This document shows positions 12,198 to 26,700 of a stretch of DNA of 64,000 nt, piece after piece. The stretch lies in contig NC_034414.1 of the NCBI RefSeq assembly GCF_002078875.1, positions 34,324,753 to 34,388,752 on the forward strand. The letters are read 5' to 3'. Position 1 is the first letter of the stretch. Every line of letters starts with the position of its first letter. Made by a program: the position numbers and the translations under genes. The stretch comes from Numida meleagris. Lineage: Eukaryota; Chordata; Aves; Galliformes; Numididae. The notes under the pieces are model-generated. The model was given only the letters and a program-made list of their open reading frames with translations. It made no database searches and had not been told where the DNA came from.

Positions 12198-12281
12198 GTA
12201 TTATATATTATAATTAATATTATATATATTAATATTATATATATTAATATTATAATGTATAATATATATTAATATTATATT
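12198..12281. repeat. AT-only palindromic tandem repeat
   Basis: This is a run of almost pure A and T in which the word TAATATTATATATAT recurs at 12215, 12230 and 12245 (period 15), with a further TAATAT start at 12270. The units are self-complementary, so the stretch could form hairpins and is likely length-variable. Confidence 0.8.
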
Positions 12282-14606
12282 TACATGGGTAAAGCCACAG
12301 ATAGGAATACTCTGCTACAGCAACAATCAGACAAGTCCAAACACTTTTTTCCCGAAAGGTTTATAATACACATACAACATGTGAATACTATATCTTCTCT
12401 CTAGAAATGAAAGCTATAGCCATAAGATACCCATTTCTTTCCTTTCCTGTAGTATGCTTCCAATCAGTTTTGTGTTTACACTACACTGAAATATATTTAG
12501 GTACAAGCAGATTTCATTCACATGCCCACTCCTCACTTATACATAGTGCAGGCCTTTCATACAATTCATTATTTTGCTCAAAGAGGCATGAACAAATCAT
12601 GCAAATGATGCTTGTGCCAAGTGTAAGAGCATTATTGTTGCATGCCTCCATTTACTATAATTTAATATGTTTAATAGCAGTATTGTTTTAGTAAAAATGG
12701 TCAATACAAATCAGAAAAAAATAACAAAGAGAGGAAATTTCTTCCATTCAGTTAAGCTGGCAGCTGGAAAAATAAAATGAAATTTTGAGCACATCAGCTA
12801 TTGTTCTAGTCTCCTTAAACCTAGTACATTTCAAATATACTTCTTCTGAACCTCATTCAGAACCTCACTGTTGGCACAATAAACCTTTCTCACAGGGACT
12901 AGTAACTAGTCCTCATATTTCACAGAAATTTCAGAGTGAGAACTGAACACCCAAGTTTTTATTTTCCAGTAGTGACCTACTACAGAAAGACACAAAAGCA
13001 AAGGCAGAGGAAAGGAATTTCATCCATTTTTCCTGTGCTTTAATTTTGTTCTGTCACAACTTTCCATGCTTCACTGTTTCAATTAAAAGACCAATATCAC
13101 TGCACACACATACATGTGGATATTTTCACCATTTATTGTGACCATGCACACCTCTTAGGCCAAACGATAAGTAGGATGTCCATTGCCTTCATAATACAAG
13201 GGATATAATCAAGGAGCTTTTAGCATACTGAACTGGCCTGTAACATAAAAATGGTTCATTCTTTTACATGCATTAACTTCAGTATCTAATGAACAAAATC
13301 GTTCAAGTGGACTGAAGTCAAATCACATGGTTAAGAGGTCTTGTTTTACGTAAACCTATGAAACAAATACCCTGTTCTGGATTTTTAATCACCCTGTGGC
13401 CTTATGGCTATAAAGCATCCCTAGAATAATATTCCATTCTAGTATAAAAGTTTAGTACAAAACATTTGGGAAATGCCTTATTAACTTTTCTTTCCCCTGA
13501 AAGTAGTACATCCCTGTTTGTGTGTTTGCAAATAAATAGGTAGCATAGAGCTCTTGATAACAGATTTGATTTCTAACCTGTTTATTGTACAAACTGTAAT
13601 AAATTATTAGTTGTGACAAAAACTGCGTCAAATACTGCCAGCAAATACACAGTTACTTCAGACACATTCTCTTTGTGAATTAAACACTGACCTAGGAAGT
13701 AACTTTTTCTTAGCTAGAAAAAAGCCACAGTTACCTCAGGAACTGCCTAAAACTTTGTATCTTAAAAGAAGAAATACAAATTTGAATTAAAAAATGCAAA
13801 TGCAAGATTGCTTTGTTTAGGAAGAAAATCTGGTATTCTAAGGTGAAATTTAAAAAATTCAATTTCAGCATTTACAGAACAAATAAGTGATTTTCCTTAG
13901 AATTTCAGTAAAGTCTGCATGTAATGTCTTCAGCTCTATCAGAAACTATAGAAATATCCAACTTGCCACAAATGTAGTCTTTGACCTGACCTAGAATTCA
14001 GTGTCATTTTCAATATCAAATTATCCTTTACTGAGTTCCTACATACGATCATACTACTGAAAGTTTCCAAGATCTTTGAAAACTGAACTGCTTGGACTGC
14101 CACCTCTCTTGTTGCAAAGGAAGCAGTGTGTTTGGAGTATGTTGTATGTAGGAACTCGCTATCTTTTCAACCACTTACTGTCTCTCATTGAACCCATGTA
14201 TAAAAATAAAAAATTGATTAAAGACATAGATACAAGCCTGCAAGTGTAAATACAGAGAAAACAGGCTGTTACTTTATTCTCTTAAGAAAACAAGCTGAAA
14301 ACAAGAAGACTAGCTCAGAACAGTCTAAGGGACTAACAAGAGCCTTTTCTTTTCTAGACTGTACAACCAACCACTTTTTGTTTATTTCAAGTACTCCATA
14401 TTTGGCAAAATATTTACTTCATCCTACTATACTGATATGTTCCAAAAATTTAGTTCTTACGCTTTTCAAAGCATGCATTATCTTTTACAACAAAAATACC
14501 TGTATGGAAACACACGGTTTCAACAGTTGCAATGCAAATTGTTAGTCAATACCATATTCCCTTAAAATAAGAAGCTGTATTTCTGCTGTCAGAGAATTTG
14601 ACTTGG

Positions 14607-14637
14607 AAAAAAAAAAAAAGAAAAGAAAGAAAGAAAA
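14607..14637. repeat. Poly-A grading into (GAAA)n
   Basis: Thirteen A residues are followed by GAAAA/GAAA units. It is a simple repeat with no retroelement body recognised next to it. Confidence 0.75.
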
Positions 14638-17035
14638 CAAAGAATCAACAACAGAAACAAAGAAAATAATACAAAGGTGGAAAATAAAATACATACAGGC
14701 ACAGAAATGGATCCAAGAAATTTTAGCTTGTCCTTCATAACTCTTTAATATATGGGCAAGTATTTGGCTTTTTTGCTTTTTTTTTTTAATCTCCATAGCC
14801 CCAAAATGGGAAGAAATAATAAAGAAAAGATATGGATTGTTGTTGAAATAAGCTATGTATCTGTTTCTACATGGAAGAAAAGTCTAACAATTCCTTTGGC
14901 AAGAATCAGAATCATCAAGAAACAGGGTTCAGTAGATAAATATATCTATTTTTGTTCTGCATAGATCCATTTTTTAGGCTGAATAGAGGGGTTTCACTAA
15001 GTACAGTTTTCTGTCAGATCATATCTGGGCAAAATCTAAGAACTGAATATAATCAGCATGGAAGAGGAGAAAAAGTTGAAGATGTAGGCTTTAAAGACCA
15101 CAGAAAAAAAGAAAAAGTGACTCTATTGCAGTGTCCCAAACCCTCATCACTTTGATAACAAATAATCTATCTTAGCTTTGCTACCATAGAAGGTTTGACA
15201 TAGCACTAGATGAGTGATGAAATGACTGTGTGGGGATGGTAGCTATTATCAGGTTGAGAAGCTATAACGATTATAGAAGTTGATAACAAGCAATATTAAA
15301 CTGACACTCCAGGTTTTTACAAAATGGCAGAAATTAGGTACATTGGGGTGTTTATTGTTCTTACCTACAAGAAGAAGGCATTACCTGAGAAGTAGGCACT
15401 TCCTAGAGATGTAAAGATTGTATATTTCATGTCCTAATTCGCAACTGCATACTAGGTTTGAGCCAGGTTACAAATTTTTCATTCAGCAGTAATTGAATAC
15501 CACAAACTCAAACTCTAGAAGCAAAATTTCTATAGACTGCTTTTTTTTCTAGGAGAGGTAGTACAACATTTTGAAATGACTGAAATACTTCCCGTTCTTC
15601 CACAAATCCTGAATAGAGGGTGACAATACACTATATATCCTGGCAACACTATAGGCTACATCTTACTGGCAATACATTTTTATTTTCTCTCCTGCTCCCT
15701 AAAATACTGTTCCTGCAGGCTTGAAGATAGAGGTTTACAGAGATTTGTGCAGAGTACTACAATTTAGGTACCGTCTCATTTCATCCCACTACTCACCATG
15801 TTGTCTCAAAGCAACTTCCCAACTAAAAGTGCTAACATCTTTTTAACAAATAAGTTCTAAAAAGGTCCGTGTTTTGGGGATCTAAAATGATCTGAATCAG
15901 TGTTTCTTAACCTTCTGGTTTTTCAGAAATCTAAAATTTAGGTGTACCCAAAAAGCTACTGTCTGAAAGCCACTAATCTGTATATTGTCCCAATGGATAA
16001 GTAAAAATGATTCTGAAAAAAATGGCTTGTATTTCTACAAGAGTATTACTCTAGCTAAAATAATATGATTAGCAGTGGCATTCAAATGTTCAGTTACTTA
16101 TACAGTGATAATTCCTACTCTTGTTGTCCTCTGTGCACTTTGATCATTAAAGTAATGACAGCAATTAATTCTCACCCAACAAAGAAATACTCTTTTGACA
16201 ATGATGTCCAACATTTATAGTTTTGTGGGTACAGCTTGCATATTAGAAAAATTTAGCCATAAAGTGCATGCTCTTAGTTCTGTTGCTTCTGTATCAAGTA
16301 TTGTTCACATCATGTCTATAAAAAAATATTAATATTGTGGCAGTATAGAAGACTACCTCGAACTCCCTGCCTTACCCTTCCAGCATTTCATGGTACTACA
16401 TGTCAATCAAGTTCAGAGCTGTGTTAGTGGTGCCAGATATTCCCATCTCTAAAAAAGAGGGTCAAGGCAAACTGCTGCTTTGACTCTCACAGCTGGGAGC
16501 AACAGTCTTTATAGGCGTGTACATCTGCTGCACACAGAATAACAATATCCCTAGCTACTTGTATTCATGCCCATCTGTTGAGATGGCATGCTGCCTGCTC
16601 ACAGGTTGGTCACATCATTGCCACATGGCACAAAAGCTAGAATAGGGAGAGCTTATTTGGCCAGCCTACTTCTCAGTAAAAGTTAATAGCTCCTCTTCAG
16701 GATATTACAAATGCTGGCAGTGCCTATTTGATATCATGAGCTATTCAAACTTGCTCCCAAATATATTTTCAAACTGTAGCACTCAACTAATAGACCTTTC
16801 CACAAGATCATTTACGTATGCAACAAACAGCTTTTTGGTGAAGATCTGCATAAGTATACTATGTGATATTTACACTCTCTTCTTAGCATAAAATACTCTT
16901 AAAAACAGTAAGCATTGCGTATGGTTACATGTCATAGCATTAACTGCTGTTTATGTAGATATTAAGCTGAATCTTTCAATCTGTAGCTCATTTATGGCAT
17001 TTTCAGACTCTGAAGAGATCTCTGCTAAAATAACA

Positions 17036-17762
17036 TTCATAGAATCATAGAATGATTTAGGTTGAAAGGGATCTTTAAGATCATCTAGTTCCAACACCTC
17101 TGCTATAGGCAGGGAGATCTCCCACTAGATCAGGTTGCTTCAAGCCCCATCCAGCCTGGCCTTGAATGCTTCTGGGGAGGGAATGGCATTCACAACCTCT
17201 CTGAGAAACCTGTTCCAGCGTCTTACCACCCTCACAGTAAAAACTTCTTCCTAATATCTAGTCTAAATCTACCCTTTTCCAGTTTAAAACCATTTCCCCT
17301 CATCCTGTCACTACATGCCCTTCTAAAAAGTCCCTCCCCAGCTTTCCTGTAGGCCCCCTTCAGGTATTGGAAGGCTGCAATAAGGTCCCCCCCAAGCCTT
17401 CTCTTCTCCAGGCTGAAAAGCCCCAGCTCTCTCAGCCTGTTCTTGTAGGGAAGGGGCTCCAGCACTGATCATCTTCATGGCCCTCCTCTGGAACCACTCC
17501 AACAACTCCATGTCCTTCTTATGTTGGGGGCCCCAAGCTGGATGCAGTACTCCAGGTGGGGTCTCATGAGAGCAGAGTAGAGGAGCAGAATCATCTCCCT
17601 CAACCTCCTGGTCATGCTTCTCTTGTTCCAACCCAGGATATGGTTGGCCTTCTGGGCTGCAAGCGCACATTTCTGGCTCACATTGAGTCTTTCGTCAACA
17701 GACAGCCTCAAATCCTTCTCCTCAGGGCTGCTGTCAAGCCATTCTCTGACCAACCTGTATTC
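17036..17762 (-). mobile_element. CR1 LINE, relatively young, 5'-truncated
   Basis: This minus-strand CR1 is well preserved. The 3' end starts at 17036-17056 with tcatagaatcatagaatg, the reversed octamer tail. It is followed by the 3' UTR and then the ORF2 C-terminus. Minus-strand frames show [20 protein letters not shown] (within 17232-17465), the [19 protein letters not shown] tail, and further upstream [20 protein letters not shown] (within 17475-17753). Small indels split the coding sequence into three overlapping frames, so no intact product is possible. Truncation near 17762 leaves only the part after the reverse transcriptase catalytic core. Confidence 0.93.
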
Positions 17763-20700
17763 ATTCTTCGGATTAACCTTTTGTTTCTGAATAGTAGAAA
17801 TAGCTATTTTGCTATTTCTGAAAATAGTAGTCTGCTTCTTTGAGCTCTCATTATTAAGAAGTGCAGACTTTTTCTCAACAAAAATACAAAAGATCTTATG
17901 TTGTTGACTTAATTTGAACCAGTAGTAACATGAATGAAAAATCCTTCAAAATTTGTGGCTCTCATAGCACCACTTCCAAATTAAGTTAAAGCAACATAAA
18001 TTTTGCTATTTTCAGGAAATTATTTGTGGAACAAGTATAGAAATATTTAGTCTTCTGGTACCTTAATGTATGCATGTGGAGCACGTAATCTTTTTACTGT
18101 TTTACTCCTTTACCTCCTGGAAAAACTCTAGAATATGTGCACAAGTATATGGCTCCTGCTAGATACGAATTATACAGTATCGGTTGAAATATATGTAGAG
18201 TACATATACAAATATTCAGTAATTGCTGAAAATGGCAAAAGTGAATTATTTTCTCATACTCCTAAATTACATACTAAGGATAGTGTATGAAGTATCCCAA
18301 TGAATATTGCTGTGTGTCCTCTGTTTCTATGCTTTATTTTAATAATCACACTATCTATTAGTGAGTATTTTAAATTATCTTAAATATAATTTTAGAACTC
18401 AAATCCTTTTTGTTTGGTTGGATGATTTTTTAAAATTTGTATAGAATTGGCTAATTAGCAAAACTAATACGTACATGTTCTCACTGAAATATTTTAACTA
18501 AAGCTTCTAAATGGGACATTAGTTTTTAATTTTTTTATTGCAAAGTAACTGCTTTCTGTTTAAAAATCAGTAGAAACTTTAACATATAAACCCCTTTTTC
18601 AAGAAAAACATTGCAAGTTGAATCAGAGTCCAGAGCGATGTTACACTAAGAGTGCTAATACGTTGTATTTTAGACATCCAACCAAACCCAGTCCTCTGTC
18701 AGGTTAAGATCTGTGGAAGCATACATCTTGTTCTCTAGCAATGTAGTAGCTAGTAGTCCATCATGAGAAACATAAAGCTTGTCTTGATTTCAGACAGCAA
18801 TACATGAAAAAAACATCAGTACTTATGTAGAAACTGCAACTGCAAATTAGAATAGGATCATTTTTAGATGTTTATCCCACAGACAGGTTGCATTGATAGT
18901 TTCAGCCATTATCACAATAATGCAGAAGCAGAAATTGAATGATATTGAACAACAACTAAAACCCCAAGACTAGCTCAGATCTTCCTAAACAGGATAATTA
19001 GTACCAGTTAGTATGAGTAAAAATAGTATGATTTAGACAAAGACATAATTAAAGACTAAATTGAAGGCTAAAGACCTTTCTCCTCATAGAGTTCTTCTTT
19101 CCAGACCACCTTAGATAATGACTACACTGATCTACAACTAGCTGGTTTCAGGAAATACAAGATTGCACATATTCACTAGTCATCAGGCATATTTTATTTC
19201 CTTCACAAGAACCCCTTTGCTCAAGTCATAGTTACTATTCTCAGTTCCATCCAAGACACTATTGTTCTACTTACTAAGTAAAATGTACTACCATTATTAA
19301 CAAGGGACCTACAGTGATTTCACTAATGCCCACTTAGATTTATGCCAAATTATCTCTAAATACCTTTTTTATAACATAGCCTGAAAATTAGGCAAGATAG
19401 ACCTCTGAGAAGCATGAGCTAGTGCATTACAAAAAAATAAGGATTAAAAACAACTTCATTGGGAAGAATGCACTAGTGTCAAAAGGGTGTTTAAACTGTG
19501 ATCAAACAAATTCAGCTACAGAATAAAACACCAGATCAGAAACAGACAGTGAAAATTGACTACGGATGTCAGAGTTTATGGAAGGTAGGGTTTAATTCAG
19601 CCTGAGATACTACTCCAAGCTGGAGTACCATGACACATCACTAAAACACACAAATTAACCTAAGAAAAGATAAATTGTATTGATAGGCAATTGAAAAAAC
19701 TGACTACTCTGAGGAGATCAAAAGAGAGAAATTCATGTAATTTTGCTAGGTGATTTCTCTGGACAAGATGTAAAATACAGTAACTACTTATTGTAGCACA
19801 GAGGAAGGTAAAGGATTCTTTCTGGTGGCACAACAGACCATAAGCACCTAAAGAAATCACAGCTGACCCTAAAAGAATGAAAATTTCAGATTTATACTAG
19901 AAAATACTTCCTGATGCACTAGATTCTAACACATTCTTCTAAGGAGAGTACTGAAAGCCTGGCTGGTTGAGAAATTTAGCAATTAGACTGGAAGATGATG
20001 TAACAGACAAACAGTCCGAGAGAAACAGTACTACACCTGCAAGAAAATTGAAAAAAGCACTATCAGATCATCTAATTAACACTAATTTCTACGAAATGTA
20101 GTGCTTACTCTTTTTAGTTTAAATTTATTCATGCACTCATGAAAATTCTTAAATCTCTGGACTCAAAAAATGTCTCTCATTCAGGCAATAGTGCCTCAGA
20201 GCTATTCATGTTAATTATCCAAGGTCATTTAAATACATTTTGTACGAAGTACCTTAAACTTGGTGTGCAATTTATATATTTATCAAATTACTAATCAATA
20301 TGCTATACCACAGTTACTACTGGGCCTTGAGATAAACTCTGAATGCTACATGAATTGAAATTGTACAAGCTGCCGTCTGCATAAATGAAATTAAAGTGTA
20401 TGCAGTGATTGTTATTCACAATACAAAAGAAATGAAGATGTGGTCTAAATTCAGTACATACTGCAATCTGTATTCTAAGTAAATCTTAGCTGTGTTGTTT
20501 TTTTCTTTAACAAATCTAGCTTCGATTTCACTTTCTTTCTCCAGCATATTACCTCCACTGTATTGGTAAAGTAATTCATTCCATCCTCTGTGGAGAGCCT
20601 GGATCTCATTTGCCAGCATATTTATCTTTTCTGCCACTGCACTGTCATTCATCTGCAATCTCCACAGAACACCAGACCTGTGCAGAATTTCAATTAGGAT

Positions 20701-23700
20701 TGATTCAACTAAATCCAGGCCACAGAAGTGAAGCTGACAGGGTGACCCCCTGAGAACTTAATATGCTGAGTTAAAAAAAAGAAAAAAATTTTAAAAAGAG
20801 GGAAAAATACAAAATAAAAATACAAAACAGAAAAACAGATGAAGTTTAACATCATATTTCCTTATGTCCTCTATACACTCAATATAATCCACCTCACATT
20901 TTTTCAGTCTCTGTACTGTGTGGGCAAACTGTATTACAGTAGCTTTGATAACCACTAGGAAGAAATTACCATAAAAATCTCTACTCTTCCTTTGAGGTTC
21001 AATCAACTTAAAAGACCACTTGTAATGAACAGAAAAATGATTCCCACAGAGGCTGAGCTACCTTAAGCTTTCTCTTCTGTATATGTACACATTCAAAAAC
21101 TGAGATAGTCAGTATACAGGTAAAATAGCTCCTCTCTTGGATTCTTGATTTGACAGATTTACAGTGGTTTTCACTATAATCACTGACAGACTTCATCAGC
21201 TTGTCTGTTAAATGGCCTAAAAGAATTTCTTAAATAATTCTTGGTTACTGTGACAGTTTTGTGGGTTTAAAGGCTGCTAAGCTAGAGAATAGTAACTGAG
21301 AAGTCTTTTTATCTCTACTATGCAATTATACAGCAATCATGTCCAAATCTTGTATTAGCTGCTTATAAAGCATTTGATTTCTTTGATTATACACCAGAAG
21401 TGGATATAAGTAAATGCTCCAGCTTACTTTAAAGCATTACAGTAGAAAAGAGAATAATAATTCCACATTCAATTATTTTTGTTGCTGTTAAAAAATTCTC
21501 TTATTTCCCCTAAATATCAGGTTTTTTTTACCATGGAATAATACACAGGTATAAACACTCACATGACACAACATGAGACAAGATAAGAACATACATATGA
21601 AACATTTACCAAACACAAGAATAAAAAAATAAAATAATGGAGTGGGAAAAACATTGTAACACACATAAATAAATGTCAAATAAAGCACAAGTCAGCTGAA
21701 ACTAGATGAAATAACTGAAAGGGGCATTGTGCATTTAGATACCATATCAATGACTGGCATAAACAAAGGTTTGAACTGGTATTCTCCTTATTATTTTCAC
21801 TTAATATGACCAAACCTGAAATTATCCCACGTGACAAATATTTTGTAACTCTTTATCAGTCACAGTTAGAAACTTTTCAGTGTTACCAGAATTAGCATGA
21901 AGAAGAAGCAAAACAATCAATTAAAATTCATTATATATAAGGGATTGCGAATGAACTTACTACAAGGTTGGTTTCTTTCTGAAATTTGGTCACAAGATCT
22001 ACACATAACTGCAGTAAAGAGGAAAATACATAGTTCATTGCATTAGTGCAATAGATCTGAGTGTTCAGTCTGTAAGTAGAGTGTGAGGTAGTACAGGTAC
22101 ATAAGAAGTTGTGCTCCAAATGTATTTTTTGAACAACAGTTCTTTTCATGGTTCTTCTGAGGTACCAGTTTATGACTGTAGTTAGATTTTTTTCGCTGGT
22201 ACAACATACATGTGGAAATAATAAAGTCATCACATTCCAAAGTATATTTGGAAGCATACACTTCTTTGTTATTTGTCCTTTCTTTGGGGAACAGATACAG
22301 TAACAGCTGTATTACTGTACATACATTTACATTAGAGTATTGTATGCTATAAGAACTTAATAATAGCAATCAAATATAATTTTGAAGAGGATGCAGGGGA
22401 ATCTTACCTTCTTTCTTTACCTAGATTATTTCACTCTTCACTGACCATAAAGAAAACGTTTCATTTTCTGGGCTAATAGTACTTTGTTCTCAATGTCATA
22501 ACCTGGAACCAAGATCAAGTGGTCCTATTTACAGGTTTAGTCAAGTTTGTAGACATAGTTATTGTCTTTAACAAATGTTACCTATCAAATGATCTCTGTA
22601 TCAGAATGATGTTACAAAGCAAGTATCATGAGAGGAAATGGGCAATACAAGAAATTGTTTCCCTGGGAGAGTTCCTATGTGCTACAGAGAAAAGAAATAA
22701 TAAAATAGAAGAGTAATATAAGGAAATTGTAAAGGAAAATGTCAAAATAATACTAAAATTCAGGTGGCAATTACAAACCACTGAATGCAAGATAATTTTC
22801 AATTGCCTTTTTAAAACAAGAATAAATTGTTATGAGGATGCAAACGAAGAATAAGGAATAGGCATTATGACACTGGGGAAACAGAACAACAGTACTGTTT
22901 CTTACGTGGAAAAGAATGTGACTACTGCTGACTGTACACCTACACAGGAGCTGAGGAAGGTAGTCAGTCTTCACTTATTTGATAGTCAGTAATAGCCTAG
23001 TTTTAATACAAGGCTATACGAACATTTACCTAGATCCAGTACTTGAAGTACCTTAAGTATTTACCTAAGTTCATACATTCAGAGAATAATTGGTGAGTAT
23101 ATATAGTAAATTTTATATCTACATAGTAAAATATAGTATACAGTAGAATTTATTTGCTGGTTCATTCCTCAAGAAGTGCTTTGCTAAACATAAATGTTTC
23201 CTGATTCTACACCCAAAACTGAATATCATAACTTTTGGAAAGTTAGTAATGATGTTCAACCTGGATTAACATTAGGGTGATCGTTTTTCAATATTTTATG
23301 GTATATAATTAATAGCAATAGTGACAGTAATAGTGATAATAACTACTTTTCCAGTTAATTTAGTATAAAGTTATTCTTCTGGATTGTAGACTGACAATAC
23401 AAGTTGAACATGTTTTCTGCATATTTGAATTATAGTAGCAGACAACTTTCTATCAGACTGTAGGTATGCTAAGGAGATTACTATAGATGTGCAAAGAAAT
23501 TTTTCTAAGCAGCATACTTAAAATGGAAGGTAAACTTTTATTCATAAAATGGACTACTGCAAACATAAAGGACTGGTCAGGCAGATGGAGTTCAAAGATC
23601 ATAATTGAATTCTGTCATGTGTTTGAATACCTGAGATAACTCAAACCATTAGCTTACAAACAAATGGAATATTGTTAAACCTAAAATGTGAGATACAAGA

Positions 23701-26700
23701 CAAAATCTGTTCACAGTTTAAAAGCATCAAGCTGTAAATGACATTTTCTTCTTCTAAGAAAAGTACATTATTATTTTTCTCTGTGTCTCTTTTTTCAAAT
23801 AAAGATTTTACAGTTATCATTCCTACTTTTATCACATCAAATAGACATTACTTCATTCTGCTGTCTATGTTTTATTCTAAACATATTCAGAAAATATTAA
23901 CAGAAATTTTTGAAAGCTCATCTACTAAGTAATGTTTCTTGTCATGTGACATTGTATCACATATGAAAAGATCAAGTCCTATTCCTTATTTATTTTCCCA
24001 CTTGTGGTCAGCTAACTTGGGATGTAAATTCCCATCAGTGACATAACACCCCAGCTAGTGTCTTATAAACTGGTAATTATTTGTCTTTATGGAAGACCAA
24101 GAGATCTAGATTAGAAGAAACGTATAGTTCCTCCAGTCCTACAGTTATCCATCCTTAAAAATAAGTTATACATTTGACCTATTCTTAGATATCACCAGTT
24201 CTATAATCCATATGGAACTTGTGGTTCCAAAATTAGTTCAGACAGAAAGTAGGCTTCTACGAATCAGTGGCGAGAGGAAGGTTTCACCTTATCTTTTACC
24301 TTCATTTTACTTGCCTACATTTTATGTAACCTACTCTTTTTCTACTAAACTTAGTACACCCTTCAAAAGTACTACCTTAAAAATCCATTGCAATAATTTT
24401 TTTACAAGGCAAAGAACGGCATACACTAGTCTTCACTGTGTCATACAATACTTTCTCTCTTGGCCTTTCAATTTATTTATACAATTTCTATTATTACTTC
24501 GTTTTCATTGAAACTAATTATTGTTACTTATTCTACCTGATTGCTCTACTATTCTTAGCCTATTACCTTACATTCATCTCTTTTTGATTCTTTTGTAATT
24601 TCTTATTGTTTCATTCCTAAAGGAAATCTGATACAGCCACATAGATCACTTACTCTATTTTCTGTGTATGCTTGTCACTAGGAAAGTTCACTGTTACACT
24701 CTTCATAAGGTTGTTTACATTGACTGACAACTTTATTATACTACTTTGCCCATAGATTATGCTTCTATGAAGGCTTCTTTTCTTTCCAGTGATTTTATTG
24801 GAATTTTTTTTTATATTCAAACTTTAATTATAACATTATTTAAAATATTCAGATATTTACCTCCTAACTTTACACACTGAAGTAAATAAGACTGGAAAAG
24901 TAATTCTATATCTTTTCACTGTATAGGCATACCTAATTCTCATCAGTTGCATGTTACACACATATTCCCATTACTCTTGCTATTTAATTAGGTTTTGACA
25001 ATACATATTTTATTACCAGTAATTGTAATTTATGGAAGTCAGTTTTAGATCTTATTTGCATTTACTGGTTGCTGAGAATGGGATTTTCAAAGATGCGTTC
25101 CCCTAGTTTACCTTTCCAATTGAAACTCAATTTCTTGATTGCTGAATGCCTTTTTTTAATGCATGAAATATAAACCTTCCAATATAAAAGTAATCATACT
25201 TCTGTAAACATCCATGGCAATATTGGCTTCAGTGGGCTCTGGCTTAGGTAGGCGACACGGACAAGATATGAACAGGTAAGTATGAAACAAGGGAAATGTC
25301 TGAGGCTGTATGGTTCCTAAGTATTTTGTCTACAAGAAGCTCTGCTCCATCGTCACAACACTCTGCCTGTGAATTTTAAATAGATTTAAAGAGAACAGCA
25401 ATTCCACCAAATGGGCTAGAACTATTCCAGCAATCCAAAATACACCAAATAATATAGTTACTGGAATAAGGAGTATCCGGAATGTATGTGCAACACAAAG
25501 GCAACGTTTGCTATTTGGAACCAGGTAGATACATGTTACCTGACTTTTTTTTTAATAATTACGTAGCTTGATTTCATTCTGCAGCATTATTTACCTATGA
25601 AGATATAAAACAAAAGTAGACACATTATTCTAGGGTGCTCCTACTTCCACTGTGAGGGTAGCATTGAGGAGAGAAGTCAAAATTTTGCAATGAATGAGAG
25701 TTAACGACATTCATTAAGAGGAATCAGGCTTCATTATTTCTGCAATTTGCTGAATGGGGATTGCTTTTCTTTGGAGATGTATTTTAAAAAGGACACCAAA
25801 TTGCAGAAATACCTGTAAATGACATGACCTCACCAGTAATTCATTCTATACTCTGTACTGACAGTAGCAGAGCTTCAAAATTTCACCATTTGGTAAGACT
25901 TCCTCTCAGAGTGTACTCCAGGGTAGAGAGCAGTTATTCCAGCTAAGCTGTGGAAACAGATTTTTATCAGTTAGCAACCCATTGGCAATATGGCCAATAA
26001 TGATGAAATTTTAAAATGTCCAAGATGTCAATTATACTGGACTATTGGGAGCAAATCAGTATATTATCAGTATATATTCTGTCAGTATACACAGAAGAGG
26101 AAAACATGTCCTCTAATCTCAAACCCTCAGATCTCTATACATCATAATAAACAAGAGGAGATGCTGCCTGAATTATATTTAAAAATAATAATAATCTAAG
26201 TTCCTCATTAAGTCTGCATTCACCACATGGCAAGTCATATATCCATATATCCATAAAACACTAGCTCAAGATGCATATTTTTATAAGCTATATACTTAAG
26301 CAACATATTATTTTTTATTGTAGACTACCTGCTAGTATATACTGTAAGCTGGTACAGTAAAATATTTTTTTTAAAAAAAAAGATCTGTAAGAGTCTACTT
26401 AAAGCAACAGTCACCTTTTGTTTACAATCATACCCCACTTGACTGACCACTACATTAAAGCATATGTTTACAGCAGAAAAGCTGTTTTGAGCACAGCAAC
26501 AAGAACATTATCCATAGTTTAAATTTTAAACTTTTATGGAAAAAATATGTGTACTTACTGGGCTTTTTCTCAGCCCTGTTACTATAATTTAAGTTCAGGT
26601 GTGAATTTACAGCACACTAACTACCCCACGCTGATTTTCCATGTGGTTATTAGGAATGTATATTAATGATATAATAAAACATATTGAACTGAATTCATCT

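Larger units (their letters stand above)
9314..17035. other. Unique AT-rich sequence, no gene recognised
   Basis: No exons, RNA genes or further transposons were recognised. Low-complexity items are an AT palindromic repeat at 12198-12281 and an A run grading into GAAA repeats at 14607-14637. A slightly GC-richer unique patch (about 16370-16690) shows no family similarity to me. Open frames are under 110 codons and have non-coding composition. Confidence 0.6.
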
